From NCBI GenBank assembly GCA_002221725.1, contig NJFT01000066.1, positions 1 through 64,000 of the forward strand: 64,000 bases of DNA, in the 5' to 3' direction. The DNA comes from Scedosporium boydii (lineage: Eukaryota; Ascomycota; Sordariomycetes; Microascales; Microascaceae). The position numbers and the translations under genes are program-made. Shown piece by piece: positions 20,706 through 31,362 of this stretch. How positions within the stretch are numbered: the first letter of the stretch is position 1; each line of letters starts with the position of its first letter. The notes beneath the pieces were generated by a model. The model saw only the letters and a program-made list of their open reading frames with translations, searched no databases and had not been told where the DNA came from.

Positions 20706-23700
20706 AAGGTATTGAAATGTAGCTGGCAACGGTCTTGGGCTGTCTTTTCGACGTTGTCCTCGCCTTTTACTGACTGAAGCGGTATCTCGAGGTAGCCTTT
20801 CACAGGATCCTTGAGTCGATCAACGTACTTGAAAGAGGTAGGAAACGGACAGGGGAGGAAAAAAAAAAATGAAAGTGGATTGCGATATGGACAGGCGGAG
20901 TCGGTTCAAACCGCATCAGCTAAGACTAAGAAGCCACTAAACCTTTGCGCGAATTATAGTGTAGATTCGTTGAGACGGATATTGATGGGGATCCTTGATC
21001 AATATCTTTGCTGCTTTGTACGAAGAGAAGTAGAGGCGACTTCTGAAGCAGCGTATCGTTCCCGGTGCTTGGGCTTCGGGGCTGACCTGCCTGGCCTGGC
21101 TAGCCCAAACTCTTACGAAGTAGAGAGAACCAGCACTGTACCAAGTACACTTGTCAAGGAGCATCGGCAGCTTCGACTAGAAACTTAGAAACCCCGCCGA
21201 GCCGATGCATGAGGGTTGGGCTGGGAGCTTGGAAAGTGCATCTTAAGGGAACTGTGACAAAACTGTGCCATATTCCTGTAAGTTGGAAGGTGGCATTAAA
21301 GAGGCGAGATCAATAACAATAGATCAAATCATCAAATGCACAGCCCGCTCGGATCCCGTGCAAAGGGATTCTGAAGAAGAACAGGTAGAGCAGGCAGTGA
21401 ATAGAGCCAGTCGCCCGAGCCGGGGCACAACTTGATCACCTCGGCAGCAACTGCTTCGTCTCTTCATCTTCGACCTTGTACTTCAAACGCTCAGGGAAGG
21501 GACTTGATGTGAATCATCCGGGTGGTGTGAGCTCTGCTTCGAAGAATCTCTGTTTAGGCAGACGCAAACAGCTCTTATTGCAAAGGTCTGGATCAACCAA
21601 GACGGATTGGAGCATTCGAGTATTCCGTACTACACAGGTACTCGTCTACATCCCCACCGAGCGCTATTTTGTTCCTTTGATGTACTAGCCCCAGATGCCT
21701 TGACAGAAGATACATCAGCTTTCAATGTCGCATTCTGACAGGTCTCTGAAAGACTTGTACCCATTTTACATCGTACAATACTCCTATCATACCACATAAT
21801 GTCCATAATGTCTACTTGAATCAACGTCGATGTTAAGTGGAGAGCTTGCTGTCGATGCTCGTATTAATATGGGAGCTTCAAGCCCCGAATTCCTAGTTGA
21901 TTGGATGAGAGGTCAAAGACCACCCACCCAATAGGCCTCTCCCTCAGAACACTGAAGGCAAAATTGACCTCACCAGTCGTGTAAGCGGCGCGCCGAACAG
22001 CATGCGCCGAAGGGAAACTAATAATTATTTTATCACTCGAAGTGGAGTCAGAGTGTCCACCAACATAGGCTGCTTGATGATAATACCTTGCAGACTCAAT
22101 AGGACGAGACCTCGAAACAGTCGTTTCTACCTTTCACCTGAGGGATGCGGGTTGACGCTTCCAGGTTTTCTTAGCTTTTTCTCCGGCGTCTCGCAATTCA
22201 AACACGCGTTCTGCTTGGACGAAGAAGGCTCGATCTGCTCACAAGCATGTACAAAGTGGTGACGACCAACTTGTCGGTTTATCGGGGTCGCTTGGACATC
22301 GACGAGCTTGGCCCGCAACTGCTCAATCTGATCTTTCTCATGGCGGGGACATGTACGAAGTCAAAGTACAACCATGTGAATGCTCCGGGGCTTGGTTCCG
22401 GCTTGTTCCTGGCACCTTCCGCACTGCAATCTCACATTTCCATTCTCCGAAGCAAATTCGTCCCTTCCCAAACTATTAATACTATTCGTACTTCACCAGC
22501 CATGTACTCCACTCTCAAATGAGACTTGACATCAAATTGGAACGAGTAAATCCGCTTAGCACTGGGCTGGACCAGACCACACACGCAGATATACTCCTCC
22601 TGCAACGAAAATCGAGCATAGTTGATGCCACTCTCTCTCTCCAGAGTGGAGCCAAATTCCATGGAAACCATCTCGGATCGGGAGGTCTGTCTCAAGTATA
22701 CTGATATCAGTCGGCCTCGGTGCCCTCCGATGCCTGTGTCTCCTCTTGCTTGCAGAAAGACGACGACGTCCAGACCATAAATACCGTCCGATACACCTCC
22801 ATCTCTGCACTCGATCGAATATAATCACTCCGCCTATTATCGGCCAGGGATGCTGAAGTTCAGAAGTTCTTACATGAGGGGGATTGAACAGCCCCAGCCG
22901 GTACCATTGGAAGATGAGGTGAGGATGCAACAGACTTGGGAGCTCTTAACATTGTGGGTTCAGGTCCCACATTTAAGTGTCTGAACCACGTCGGCTCGGC
23001 ATCAATTGATTCAAGAAGGATTGTTCTTCAGTCTTGGTAGGGCTGTCACCAACTATTCGGATTTAGCTTGACCTGGCGATCGGCATTGATGTCTTAGCTA
23101 CCCACCCCCTCCATCAACCACCTAGAAATCGACCCTCTAGAAACTACCAGCGCCGAGACGGCCTGGTCCATCCCTGTCGCCTGAACTGAAGGGACATCAA
23201 TCATTGATGCTATTACGAAGTACCTTCGTCCAGTTAGTCTATTGATGTCCGTCCATTTCTCCCTTGCACTGCATCCACTTCCTCCCAACCAACCCAGAGA
23301 CTCGCACGCATGTCCACGCCGCGGGGGCATGCCTTGCATTCATGCTCCCTCCAATCTGAATAGCGAGGAACTGAGTTGTCTGTCCATGTCCACCATTTCT
23401 TTGGAGCCAACCTAGGTTTCCAGGTGCACCCGGCCAGCAATCAAGGTGGCTTGAATCTCTCTCCCAATTCGCCCAATAACATCCGTTCTTTCGACCACCA
23501 TTCAGCCCAAAGTGGCTTCTCTGCAGGTCTGCGCTACGCTGTATCTGGTGCTCCCTAACTTCATTAACCACAAATATCACAACGTGGGCCGGCGGTGTGC
23601 CAGACGCACCTATCATCCTATCGCACAGACAGGTCCAAAGGAGGACCTAAGTGGTCTCAGTCCTCCAACTAACGAGGCAGCTAAGCAGCAACATCTTAAG

Positions 23701-24739
23701 GGCCGCTTACACAACTTTCGCCCGAGGGCAAGACAAAAATTCCTGGTTGCCTGGCGATGCTGGTCTTCGTTCTCCCAGTAAGAACAAGCTGCACATAACC
23801 GTCTTTGCCGTTCTTCGCCATGTCCTTTTTCCATTCCTCTTTACTGGTATTGCGAAGTTGTAATGCCGTCGGTTATCCTCGAGAGCTAATGTATATCTGT
23901 ATGGTCGTGCTCCCATGCTCTCTCAGCTCGCGACTTTAACGCCAACACTAACAAACATCGAACGAGGTGCCAAGTCCATCTTGAGCTCTGACTTTCAAAA
24001 TATGTTCCAATGTCTGTACCTCGGCATACCGGACACCTCTCAAGTGAGAGTTGCCTAGCATTGCCGAGAATGAGGGAATGACGCCCTGCTGCAGCCCTCT
24101 TGAAGAGCAATCCATGGTCGGTGTAAAGGAATGTGGTGTCACGGCATTTGGAGTCCTTACCGGCCCTACGGGATAGGGTACCTGATTGACCCGTGGGGGA
24201 GATTGTCAACTATTTGAAAGCCGACCTGTCACAGACCCCTGTGTTGGGAGACCATATGAGACCTGTATCAGCGAAGTTGCCTGCCCCGGGAATTCTCAAC
24301 CGCCTTTTATTACTGAGTGACACATCAAAGGTTCTGCCTAAAACATCAGCACCAGATGAACGAGCGGTGACGGGCCTTTTCAAGTTGACCACCTCGTATT
24401 TGAGTCGACACCACCAAGTTTGTTACCGAATGCGCCTTTCCATTCCGGAATCCTACTACAGATCATGTAATATCACATATTATTTGACCATTCACCTCTT
24501 ATGAATCTAGTTTCGGAGCTGAGAGGCGACGGGGCGGCAGCGAGATGTTGTAACCCGGTGCATTAGCGACACCTAGCCCTATAAGCAGTGCTACAGTCAC
24601 CTCCCACGGCTGCGCAGTTTCAGGGATTCTTGACAACCCGGATCTCCAAATTGATGTCCACGGCGGTGCTCGCCTGCCTCTATGAAGCCGCTTCTCCCTC
24701 CATTTCGCAGGGAGATCATTCATGATTTGTATAGACTAT

Positions 24740-24758
24740 GTAGCACCTCAGGTGCTAC
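24740..24758. repeat. Perfect 9-bp hairpin
   Basis: GTAGCACCT and AGGTGCTAC are separated by a single base and followed by AAAAA. In the gene-poor stretch, such a compact palindrome could be a protein-binding site or a short structured RNA element. Confidence 0.7.
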
Positions 24759-26468
24759 AAAAATCCCTGCTGCCAACCCCAGCTGCCTAGCAATGTTGTA
24801 TCACTTAGAAGAACTTGTTCGCAACACCATTGACGGGATGGATTTGTCCACCCCGATGGTAGACTAATACTTCTCACCAAAAAGCAAACTGCATGGCGAA
24901 CGGAACTAGCTACGCGGTGCATTCTTGCTGTCTGTTCCCTTTGCACCCTAGGTAACCTGCTTTCTCGAGACGTTGCAAGCTCGGCATCTTTTCACACCAT
25001 TTTTGCTCTCATCCGCAGACAAGACGAGGGAGCACTTCCACCTCTTCTCTCGATGGGGTGATCAGCTTCTTCTTTACATTTCTTCATTCTCTCTCTCTCC
25101 ACCTGGTATTGATACGGCCAGGTCCCCGGGAGTGAGACGCAAACCAGCACCCCTAGTACCACATTTGTTCCGCCCCGCCTGTCCCTCCGAGGAGAGGGGT
25201 TTCCTGAGACCAGTGGGAGGTGTGTGTGGGAGGTTGCATCTCCTAAAAGAGCATACAACATGCACACAAAAACATGCCGCTGCAGCTACGAACCGGCCTG
25301 TGATACTTTCGTCCTCTTTTCCTTGCGTATTATCTTGCGTATTATTTAGTCTCCATTTCTTTTCCTGTTTACACGCCCCCCAACACTTCTCCATGTCCCT
25401 CCCGCAGTCTCCATGTAGGTGGAGAGGCCATTAATTGTCAGAAAAGTGGCGGCTGGTGGGCATGAATGCTGCGGGCGGCCGTATCGGGTTGTGTTTCCAT
25501 GCAAAGAAGGGCAGTTAGGAACGTTTACTTTGTCTTGGCAGGCCGCGCCCCTTGCAAACTATTAAATATATGATCCTTGGACCGGGAAAGGGATGCATGT
25601 TTGCGATGGGATGAGGAAGGTTGCGAGTAAAATTCGCGATAAGGGAGGGACACAAGTCGTGGGTCCACGCCAAGTTTGGTCAGAGATGGGCAGCGTTGGG
25701 CTCCTATGCCCTCATCTATCCACTCGATTGTATAAGTGGCCTCACCGGTTCGTCTTTTCGATAAGGCTCGGGATGGTCACTCGGATAGGTCACGGCCGGT
25801 CTGGGGAGAACATAATAGATTATGATTATCCATGTACAAACTATAACTGTACATTCTATCGCTAAAATAGAGAAACGAAATGGTATAGTTGGAAATGAGG
25901 AATGGGAATGAAGGGTATCAGCCTAGTTCTATGCATATATGCTCGGGCAAGAAAAACAACGACAAATAAACAAAGAAGGGAAATAAAAATAAACAAATAA
26001 ATACTAAAAAAGAGAGAAGAAAACAGGGAAGTAGAAAAGAAGAAGAGAGAAGACATTCCAGTTCCTGAAAATGCCCAGGGATAACAGTGAGGGGAATTAA
26101 AACAAAAAGATCCAGATATTGCCTCGCCATTGTGAAAAAATGCCATCCAAACCTCCTAGTCCATCCCTCCCCCTCCATCATGATGAATGACCTCATCGCA
26201 CATTTCCCCCGGACCATCCCATCTCCGTTCTAACACCTTGTTCTACGATATCTGTATCTCTGAAGAACCACGGGGACGCCAATGGAGATATCAAAAGCAA
26301 ACCACACCTAAGCCAAGAAAGACTGATAAGATAGGCCAGAATCGGCTCAAGAAGGGTATATCCAAGGAAACGAGGGAACGAAAAATGAGGCTGACATTCC
26401 CGAAAGAAAGCGTCATCACCACTTTCTCTATGCGCTAGGACTGCGGCTCATTCTCTCAGAGCCTTGTA

Positions 26469-28543
26469 TCAGCGGAACTGCAGACGAATGATAGAAAAGA
26501 GCATATTCTGCAACACATGCAAAATGACAGCCGCGCTAGTCGGCAACAACTCCGGCCACACCGCCAAATCCAGCTTTCCTTCCAGATCGACGTCAAGTTT
26601 GAAGAACCACCTGATGACGATCCTCACGCAGAGCGCGGCGGCGAGCTCGCAAGCCCACGTCACCGACGAGGCGTAAAAAGTGAGGTTGAAGTCGTAGGGT
26701 TCGTTGGGGTCATCGAAGGCGAAATAAGGGTAGACGTCTTTGTTCACGCCGAAGTGGAGGACGAGGACGGAGCCGAGGAAGGTGGCCATGGAGACGTTCT
26801 CGGCAATGAAGCGGATGAAAATGTTGCGGACGCAGAGCTTCTGGTAGGAGGAGTAGGAGAGGGTGCTGACGCCGAGGATGGTGAGGATGCGGTGGAAGAT
26901 TGGGGACATGAGGGTGGGGTAGAAAATGATAAGGCCGGCGCTTGAGAGGGCTTGGAGAGTTATGAACTGGGCTGGTGAGCGGAGGCGTGCATACAGGGCT
27001 CGGACGTATGTTTGGTAAGTCAACATGAAGTATCTAGGCACAGGCAACAGGTCAGTCACGAAGGTCTCCACGGATCAATCTATCCCACGGAGGGATTGAT
27101 TTGACTTACAGTTTAAACGCCCAGCTCAAGGGATAACTTCCGACACGCTCGCCCTCACGCACACCTAAAATCCACCCAGTTAACCCATCTAGGATATGGA
27201 TCGTCGCAACCCAACTGTAGACATATACAACGGTCTCCCAGTTGTTATGCGGCAGCGTCCGGAGGTAGATCTCAGCATATGCCTCCCCAATTACGTACGC
27301 CATGAGACCAACGAACAGAGCGAGGCAGAACCAGACGAAGCGCACGAAGCTTGCTGGTAACCATCGGCGATCTATCGTCGGCACTCTGCGGCGATGTGTC
27401 GGCTGCTCTGTGACATGGAGCAAATCTGGGTCGAAGGAGTCTGGTTGGAGTTGGGGTCTTCTCCTATCCCTTCTGGATATGGTGTCTTCCTCACCCGTCC
27501 ACCACGACGTAGTGAAGATGCGCTGTGTTTCGGAGAGGGTGTAACGCAGGCGCAGATGTCGCTCGTTGATGAGGAGAATAATGCAGGCGATGGCCACGGG
27601 CATCGCCATAATAATGAACGTCCATGATATCCAAGCAGTATTATGAATAGTCAGGAATCTCGTCTCCGGACTGAGGTATATAGGTATGGGGACGGCTATA
27701 GAGACGATGGCAATGAGGCATACTGTCAGAGGGAATCCCAATGATTGAGGCCACCTAGAGAAGGAGGCACGTCAGTACAAGTTCGGCGTCGGGGACGGCG
27801 GGTGGAAGGTAGATCTTCACCAGTTCAAGCTATAGAGGTTGAAAACCTTGGTAATCCACATCAAGGCCGTAAGATTGTAGAAGCCGTAAAAGAAGAAAAG
27901 GAAGAACCAGAAGTTCACTCGGACCCGAGCGGCACCGTGACCAGGGATCTTACTTCCCGACCCGGGATCAGTAGGCCGACCGTTATCATCGTCCAGGTTG
28001 TATTGCGGAAAGGGCATGGCACACCAAGTCACGGCCTATGAGGGAGAGCGCCGCAAGTTCCATGTTAGCACAGGTACATTCAGAACACAAAAAGCTTGAA
28101 AACGAGAGATACACAGAGTAACTCACCAAAATCGCGGGCATCACGACCAAAGTGCCGTATCGGCCCCACCAATGATCTACAACCCTCTTCACAGCCGTCT
28201 GCTTCGGCTCGACCCAGAGATCAAACACCTTCCTCACATTCCTCCTCCACAGGCGCCTCACCGGGCCTACGCCCTCCAAGGCAGCGAGCTCATCCTCGAA
28301 GTCCGAGTCGGAATCCGAGTCATCCCCACCCCCAAGCCCAGCCGCCGCCAATATCGACCCATATCCGACGTGCACGCTCCCTCGGAGGGAGGAGAACGGT
28401 CCCGGCTGGTTTCCCGCGGATCTGTTCCTGCCGAGACCGGGGCGCGGAGGGACGGCGCGGAACCGCCCTAGTAGAGGCGAGCTGTCGGGATTGAAGCGAG
28501 CGCGGGATTCGGTGCCCTGTGTGAACTGGAAGAAGCTGGGCAT
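26469..28543 (-). CDS. Polytopic membrane protein of unknown function
   Basis: Four exons on the minus strand, 28543-28127, 28035-27821, 27754-27110 and 27033-26469, give 613 residues. All introns are GT-AG (91, 66 and 76 nt). I chose the ATG at 28543 (MPSFFQFTQG) because the same frame runs upstream to a stop without another ATG. The first 100 residues are polar, with a Ser/Asp-rich acidic patch (DDSDSDSDFEDELAAL). From about residue 125 on there are at least eight hydrophobic segments, for example VNFWFFLFFFYGFYNLTALM, LTVCLIAIVSIAVPIPIYL, FIIMAMPVAIACIILLI and FVWFCLALFVGLMAYVIGEA. A cytosolic loop rich in Arg and Asp follows the fourth. It looks like a conserved fungal integral membrane protein, but I do not recognise the family and give no activity. 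Confidence 0.8.
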
Positions 28544-28775
28544 TTCCCTCTCGCGGCTGCTGCGGCTGCTTCGGTCGGTGTCCACGACGACATGGGGACC
28601 GGCGGGGGTGTGCCGTCGAGCGTGGCTTGGCTTGGCTGGATCGTGTCTCCGTCGACTCGTGGACCCGTCAAGATCTTGTCGAATGCGGGTTGTATGCGCG
28701 GAGGTACTATTGAAGGGGGAGGAGATGTGGTGGCTTTGGGGTCGATTTACGTAGGTTGACCATGGGGGTTGTTGA

Positions 28776-28860
28776 CGCTAAATCGGGACAGTCTTCAGCT
28801 CCGTTATCGCGTTTCGTTTCCTGCAATCTTGGTCGTGATGAGATTGTTCCCGATTTAGCG
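28776..28860. repeat. 13-bp perfect inverted repeat
   Basis: CGCTAAATCGGGA (28776-28788) and TCCCGATTTAGCG (28848-28860) are exact reverse complements separated by 59 bases. A related CGCTAAAAT follows at about 28890. The left arm lies about 230 bases upstream of the membrane-protein start codon. Confidence 0.85.
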
Positions 28861-28874
28861 CGGAAGGGACCTTG

Positions 28875-28892
28875 GCGGGGACAAGTCCCCGC
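28875..28892. repeat. GC-rich palindrome
   Basis: GCGGGGAC and GTCCCCGC are separated by AA. The palindrome starts 14 bases after the right arm of the 13-bp inverted repeat, and a GGCGGGGA copy recurs at 29003-29010 next to the third inverted repeat. Confidence 0.85.
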
Positions 28893-29007
28893 TAAAATTT
28901 CCGTTTACAGAACCCAAACTGCCTAATTTTGACCCATGTCAATCAACCAAGGCCAACCAGGGGAGCCGAACCCATGGTAAGATCACGCAAGATGGAGTTG
29001 ATGGCGG

Positions 29008-29076
29008 GGAACACCAATCGATCAAAAAAATTGGGATCGAGGCACCTGAACAGGGTCGGCTGATCGATGGTGTTCC
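29008..29076. repeat. 17-bp inverted repeat with one indel
   Basis: GGAACACCAATCGATCA (29008-29024) matches the reverse complement of TGATCGATGGTGTTCC (29061-29076) except for one missing base. The spacer is 36 bases and contains AAAAAAATTGGGATCG. Confidence 0.82.
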
Positions 29077-29406
29077 ACAGCCGGTCTCTTGGACATAATC
29101 ATTAAGTTGCTAGAGCCACGAGGGTTAGAATGAGATATTCAATGGATGTCAAGTTTGAGTAGGCATTCCATCAAGAAGTAGATAGGGTCTACGAAGTAGT
29201 GGATGCGATGATAACATTTGATTGAATGCTTGTAATAAGCCCAGGTCCCCTTCGCTTCTATATCGAACTGTATAATACACTACCAAACTCAATGGCACAC
29301 TCATTACCCCTCGATCTCCCAAACGCCCCGGTTCCTGTCTAAACTTTATCGGTGCTGTTAATTTCTAACTCCACGAGACAGTGTTTCGAGTCCGATCTTC
29401 CGGTTG

Positions 29407-30843
29407 CTATTCATCATCAAAATCGGACAAATCCAACGCTTCTTCTGCGGCGTCCTCCTCCTCCGCCTCGTCGACCTCTCCTTCATCCTCCTCATATTCT
29501 TCCCCAGACAAGGACGGTGACGACAGAGAAGATATAGAAGAAGGCAATGGGAGTATTTCATCAACCGACTCCAGCAGTCTGACATCTTGCAGATCATCTG
29601 AGAATGCCACCGTCTTCGCGGCGGGCTTGGCCGGCTCGAGGACATCCCCGTTCCATGGCTTGCAGGCCTTAACAGTCTCACCACAGCGGAGGCAGGTCCA
29701 GCCCTCGCCCTCTTCCCTCTCTAATCTCGTAGCTATGCAAACGAAGCAATAGATGCAGCCACAAGGAATAGTTTCGTATGGATTAGTGATATCTGTCTGC
29801 GCTGACCCGATCACTCCGCTCGACGTCGTGGCCGCTAAAACTTCCGCTTCAGAGCTCGCTGCAGCGTTCTGATCCTGATAGCAGATAGCGCACGTCCGCT
29901 CAGGCAAGAACGAAAGCTCCCCGCTGGCCATGGTAGTCTCGACATCGCCTCCAGAGCGGATAATTGCCCTCGTCTTTCGCCAGGTCCTTGTAAGCCACCG
30001 CCTCCAGCGGTTGATACCAATAAGAGGGAGGATAAAGAGCAAGAACTCGGTGAATGCATGCCACACGAGCTGGCGATTCTGGTATTCGAACGAGAGCTCT
30101 CTGCTCACCTGGCTCGTTGGTGGTTCAAGGCGCATCCTCAAGATTCGGTCCAAGAGAGTCCTATATCGACCTTGGACCAAGAATACGAGGAAGGAAGTTA
30201 ACGCCGCCATCGAGTATGTGGTTGACAGCGTAGAGGTGACCTTGGAAAGCCGTTGTACCCTAGGATCGGGTTCGTTATAACCATCGTCCTGGTTCACCAG
30301 CCAGTCTTCCCACTTGGACCAAGCGTATCTCCCCGTCACCGTAAATAGTCCATACAGGCTCTTCTGCCATCTAGTCGGCGGGGAGAGGACGGGGCCTGCC
30401 TTCCTTGCGTCGGTATATTTGAGGTTCTGTAGCGCCGCTCCGTAGCTGGCATCGTGGTCCCATATCGTGAGCTTGAAAAGAATCGCTCGAAGAACCAATT
30501 GTATCTCGTCCGACCAGTCATCCTTTAGATGCCCACCGGCGAAGTATTTCAGAGCATCCCCGACCTGCCCCTTAAGAAGATCCAGGAGCTCTTCATCAAG
30601 AAGCTCAGCATCTAGCTGGCCGACTCGAAAAGATGGCTGTGATCCGGTCGGGTCTGATAATGAGTCCCAAGCCACGGGGAGTTGGTTGAGAGGATATGGG
30701 AGTTTGCTGAAGCGGGCGCGAGTGCGTGATCGTGAGGTTTCGGCATTGGCGCGGCGTGCGATGGCTGCGGTTCGTTCTCGTTCGCGCTGACGGTCGGATA
30801 AGCGATTGAGCGCTTCCGCAAAACTGTTCGAGTTCGATGTCAT
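29407..30843 (-). CDS. PEX2: Peroxin Pex2 (peroxisomal RING E3 ligase)
   Basis: A single exon of 478 residues from an ATG at 30843. Pex2 is a membrane RING protein of the peroxisomal Pex2-Pex10-Pex12 ubiquitin ligase that recycles the import receptor Pex5. The N-terminal Pex2/Pex12 domain spans about residues 60-300 (FAGGHLKDDWSDEIQLVLRA, TEFLLFILPLIGINRWRRWL). The RING lies at about 316-386: CAICYQD, then IPCGCIYCFVCIATRL, then WTCLRCGE. The position that is usually His in a C3HC4 RING is Cys here (CGCIYC); I believe this is common in filamentous fungi. The last 60 residues form a strongly acidic Ser/Glu/Asp tail. The gene is divergent from KAP120. Confidence 0.93.
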   Translation of the reverse strand: MTSNSNSFAEALNRLSDRQRERERTAAIARRANAETSRSRTRARFSKLPYPLNQLPVAWDSLSDPTGSQPSFRVGQLDAELLDEELLDLLKGQVGDALKYFAGGHLKDDWSDEIQLVLRAILFKLTIWDHDASYGAALQNLKYTDARKAGPVLSPPTRWQKSLYGLFTVTGRYAWSKWEDWLVNQDDGYNEPDPRVQRLSKVTSTLSTTYSMAALTSFLVFLVQGRYRTLLDRILRMRLEPPTSQVSRELSFEYQNRQLVWHAFTEFLLFILPLIGINRWRRWLTRTWRKTRAIIRSGGDVETTMASGELSFLPERTCAICYQDQNAAASSEAEVLAATTSSGVIGSAQTDITNPYETIPCGCIYCFVCIATRLEREEGEGWTCLRCGETVKACKPWNGDVLEPAKPAAKTVAFSDDLQDVRLLESVDEILPLPSSISSLSSPSLSGEEYEEDEGEVDEAEEEDAAEEALDLSDFDDE

Positions 30844-31362
30844 GCTGGCGACGATACAGAAACTGGGGATGAAAACAATATGCCTGAGACTGCTCGTATC
30901 ATGGTCAATTAACTCTGAGTTAGCGCCGGAGACGGCAAGCTAATAAGGACATCGACTGAGTTTCCTGCAAAGCGATGAGGTCAGTGAGCGGAGCCGAGGC
31001 TCGGCAACCACCGAACTTCCCTTCCACCTGCTTACAGGAGGAAATCGGCGCCACTGTCTTCCACCGATTGCCAGCTGGCAATATCATACGACCCGATAAA
31101 GGATTAATGCCTTGTAAATGCATAGACCACCCCGCTTCCTGAGCCAATGACCCCTCCAAACATTCTGCCGACCTCCAAGCCAAGTCTGGATTGCCTGCAA
31201 CTGCCTGGACAAGGTACCTTGACTGAATACGAGGTTTAACTTTCAAGGTTTAAAACAAGCCAGTCCCTTCCGCACATCCCTCCCCGGATTTGTACATAAG
31301 ACGCACCCCTTGCAAGGCCTGTTCGATGTCCTTCGGTGTCTATTCCTGCCCATAATCCAGCC
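30844..31362. other. Divergent promoter region PEX2/KAP120, 519 bp
   Basis: The two start codons face outward, so both promoters must lie here. No coding frame is supported. A short frame on the minus strand (30920-31246) shows no motif. Confidence 0.55.

Larger units (their letters stand above)
20065..26468. other. 6.4-kb gene-poor stretch
   Basis: I see no frame here with a recognised domain. Contents that I can point to: an ACAAACGAA triple repeat (20679-20705); a broken frame with zinc-finger-like cysteines (minus, about 22130-22500); a tRNA-Lys-like 3' half (22935-22975); a perfect hairpin GTAGCACCT/AGGTGCTAC (24740-24758); a tandem TTGCGTATTAT (25322-25346); and a hairpin ATGTACA/TGTACAT (25832-25854). 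The AT-rich last 600 bases are probably the 3' region of the membrane-protein gene that follows on the minus strand. Confidence 0.5.
28544..29406. other. Intergenic region with clustered inverted repeats
   Basis: This lies between the start of the membrane-protein gene (-) and the 3' end of PEX2 (-). Three inverted repeats are packed into 300 bases (28776-28860, 28875-28892 and 29008-29076), described below. The rest shows no supported frame. Confidence 0.6.

Noticed and set aside
22556..22930. 124-codon frame on the minus strand in the gene-poor stretch
   Set aside because: Trp/Arg-rich with no domain; overlapping frames in the same place read equally well.
24973..25434. 153-codon frame on the + strand
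   Set aside because: Ser/Pro/His-rich, no motif, no supporting splice context.
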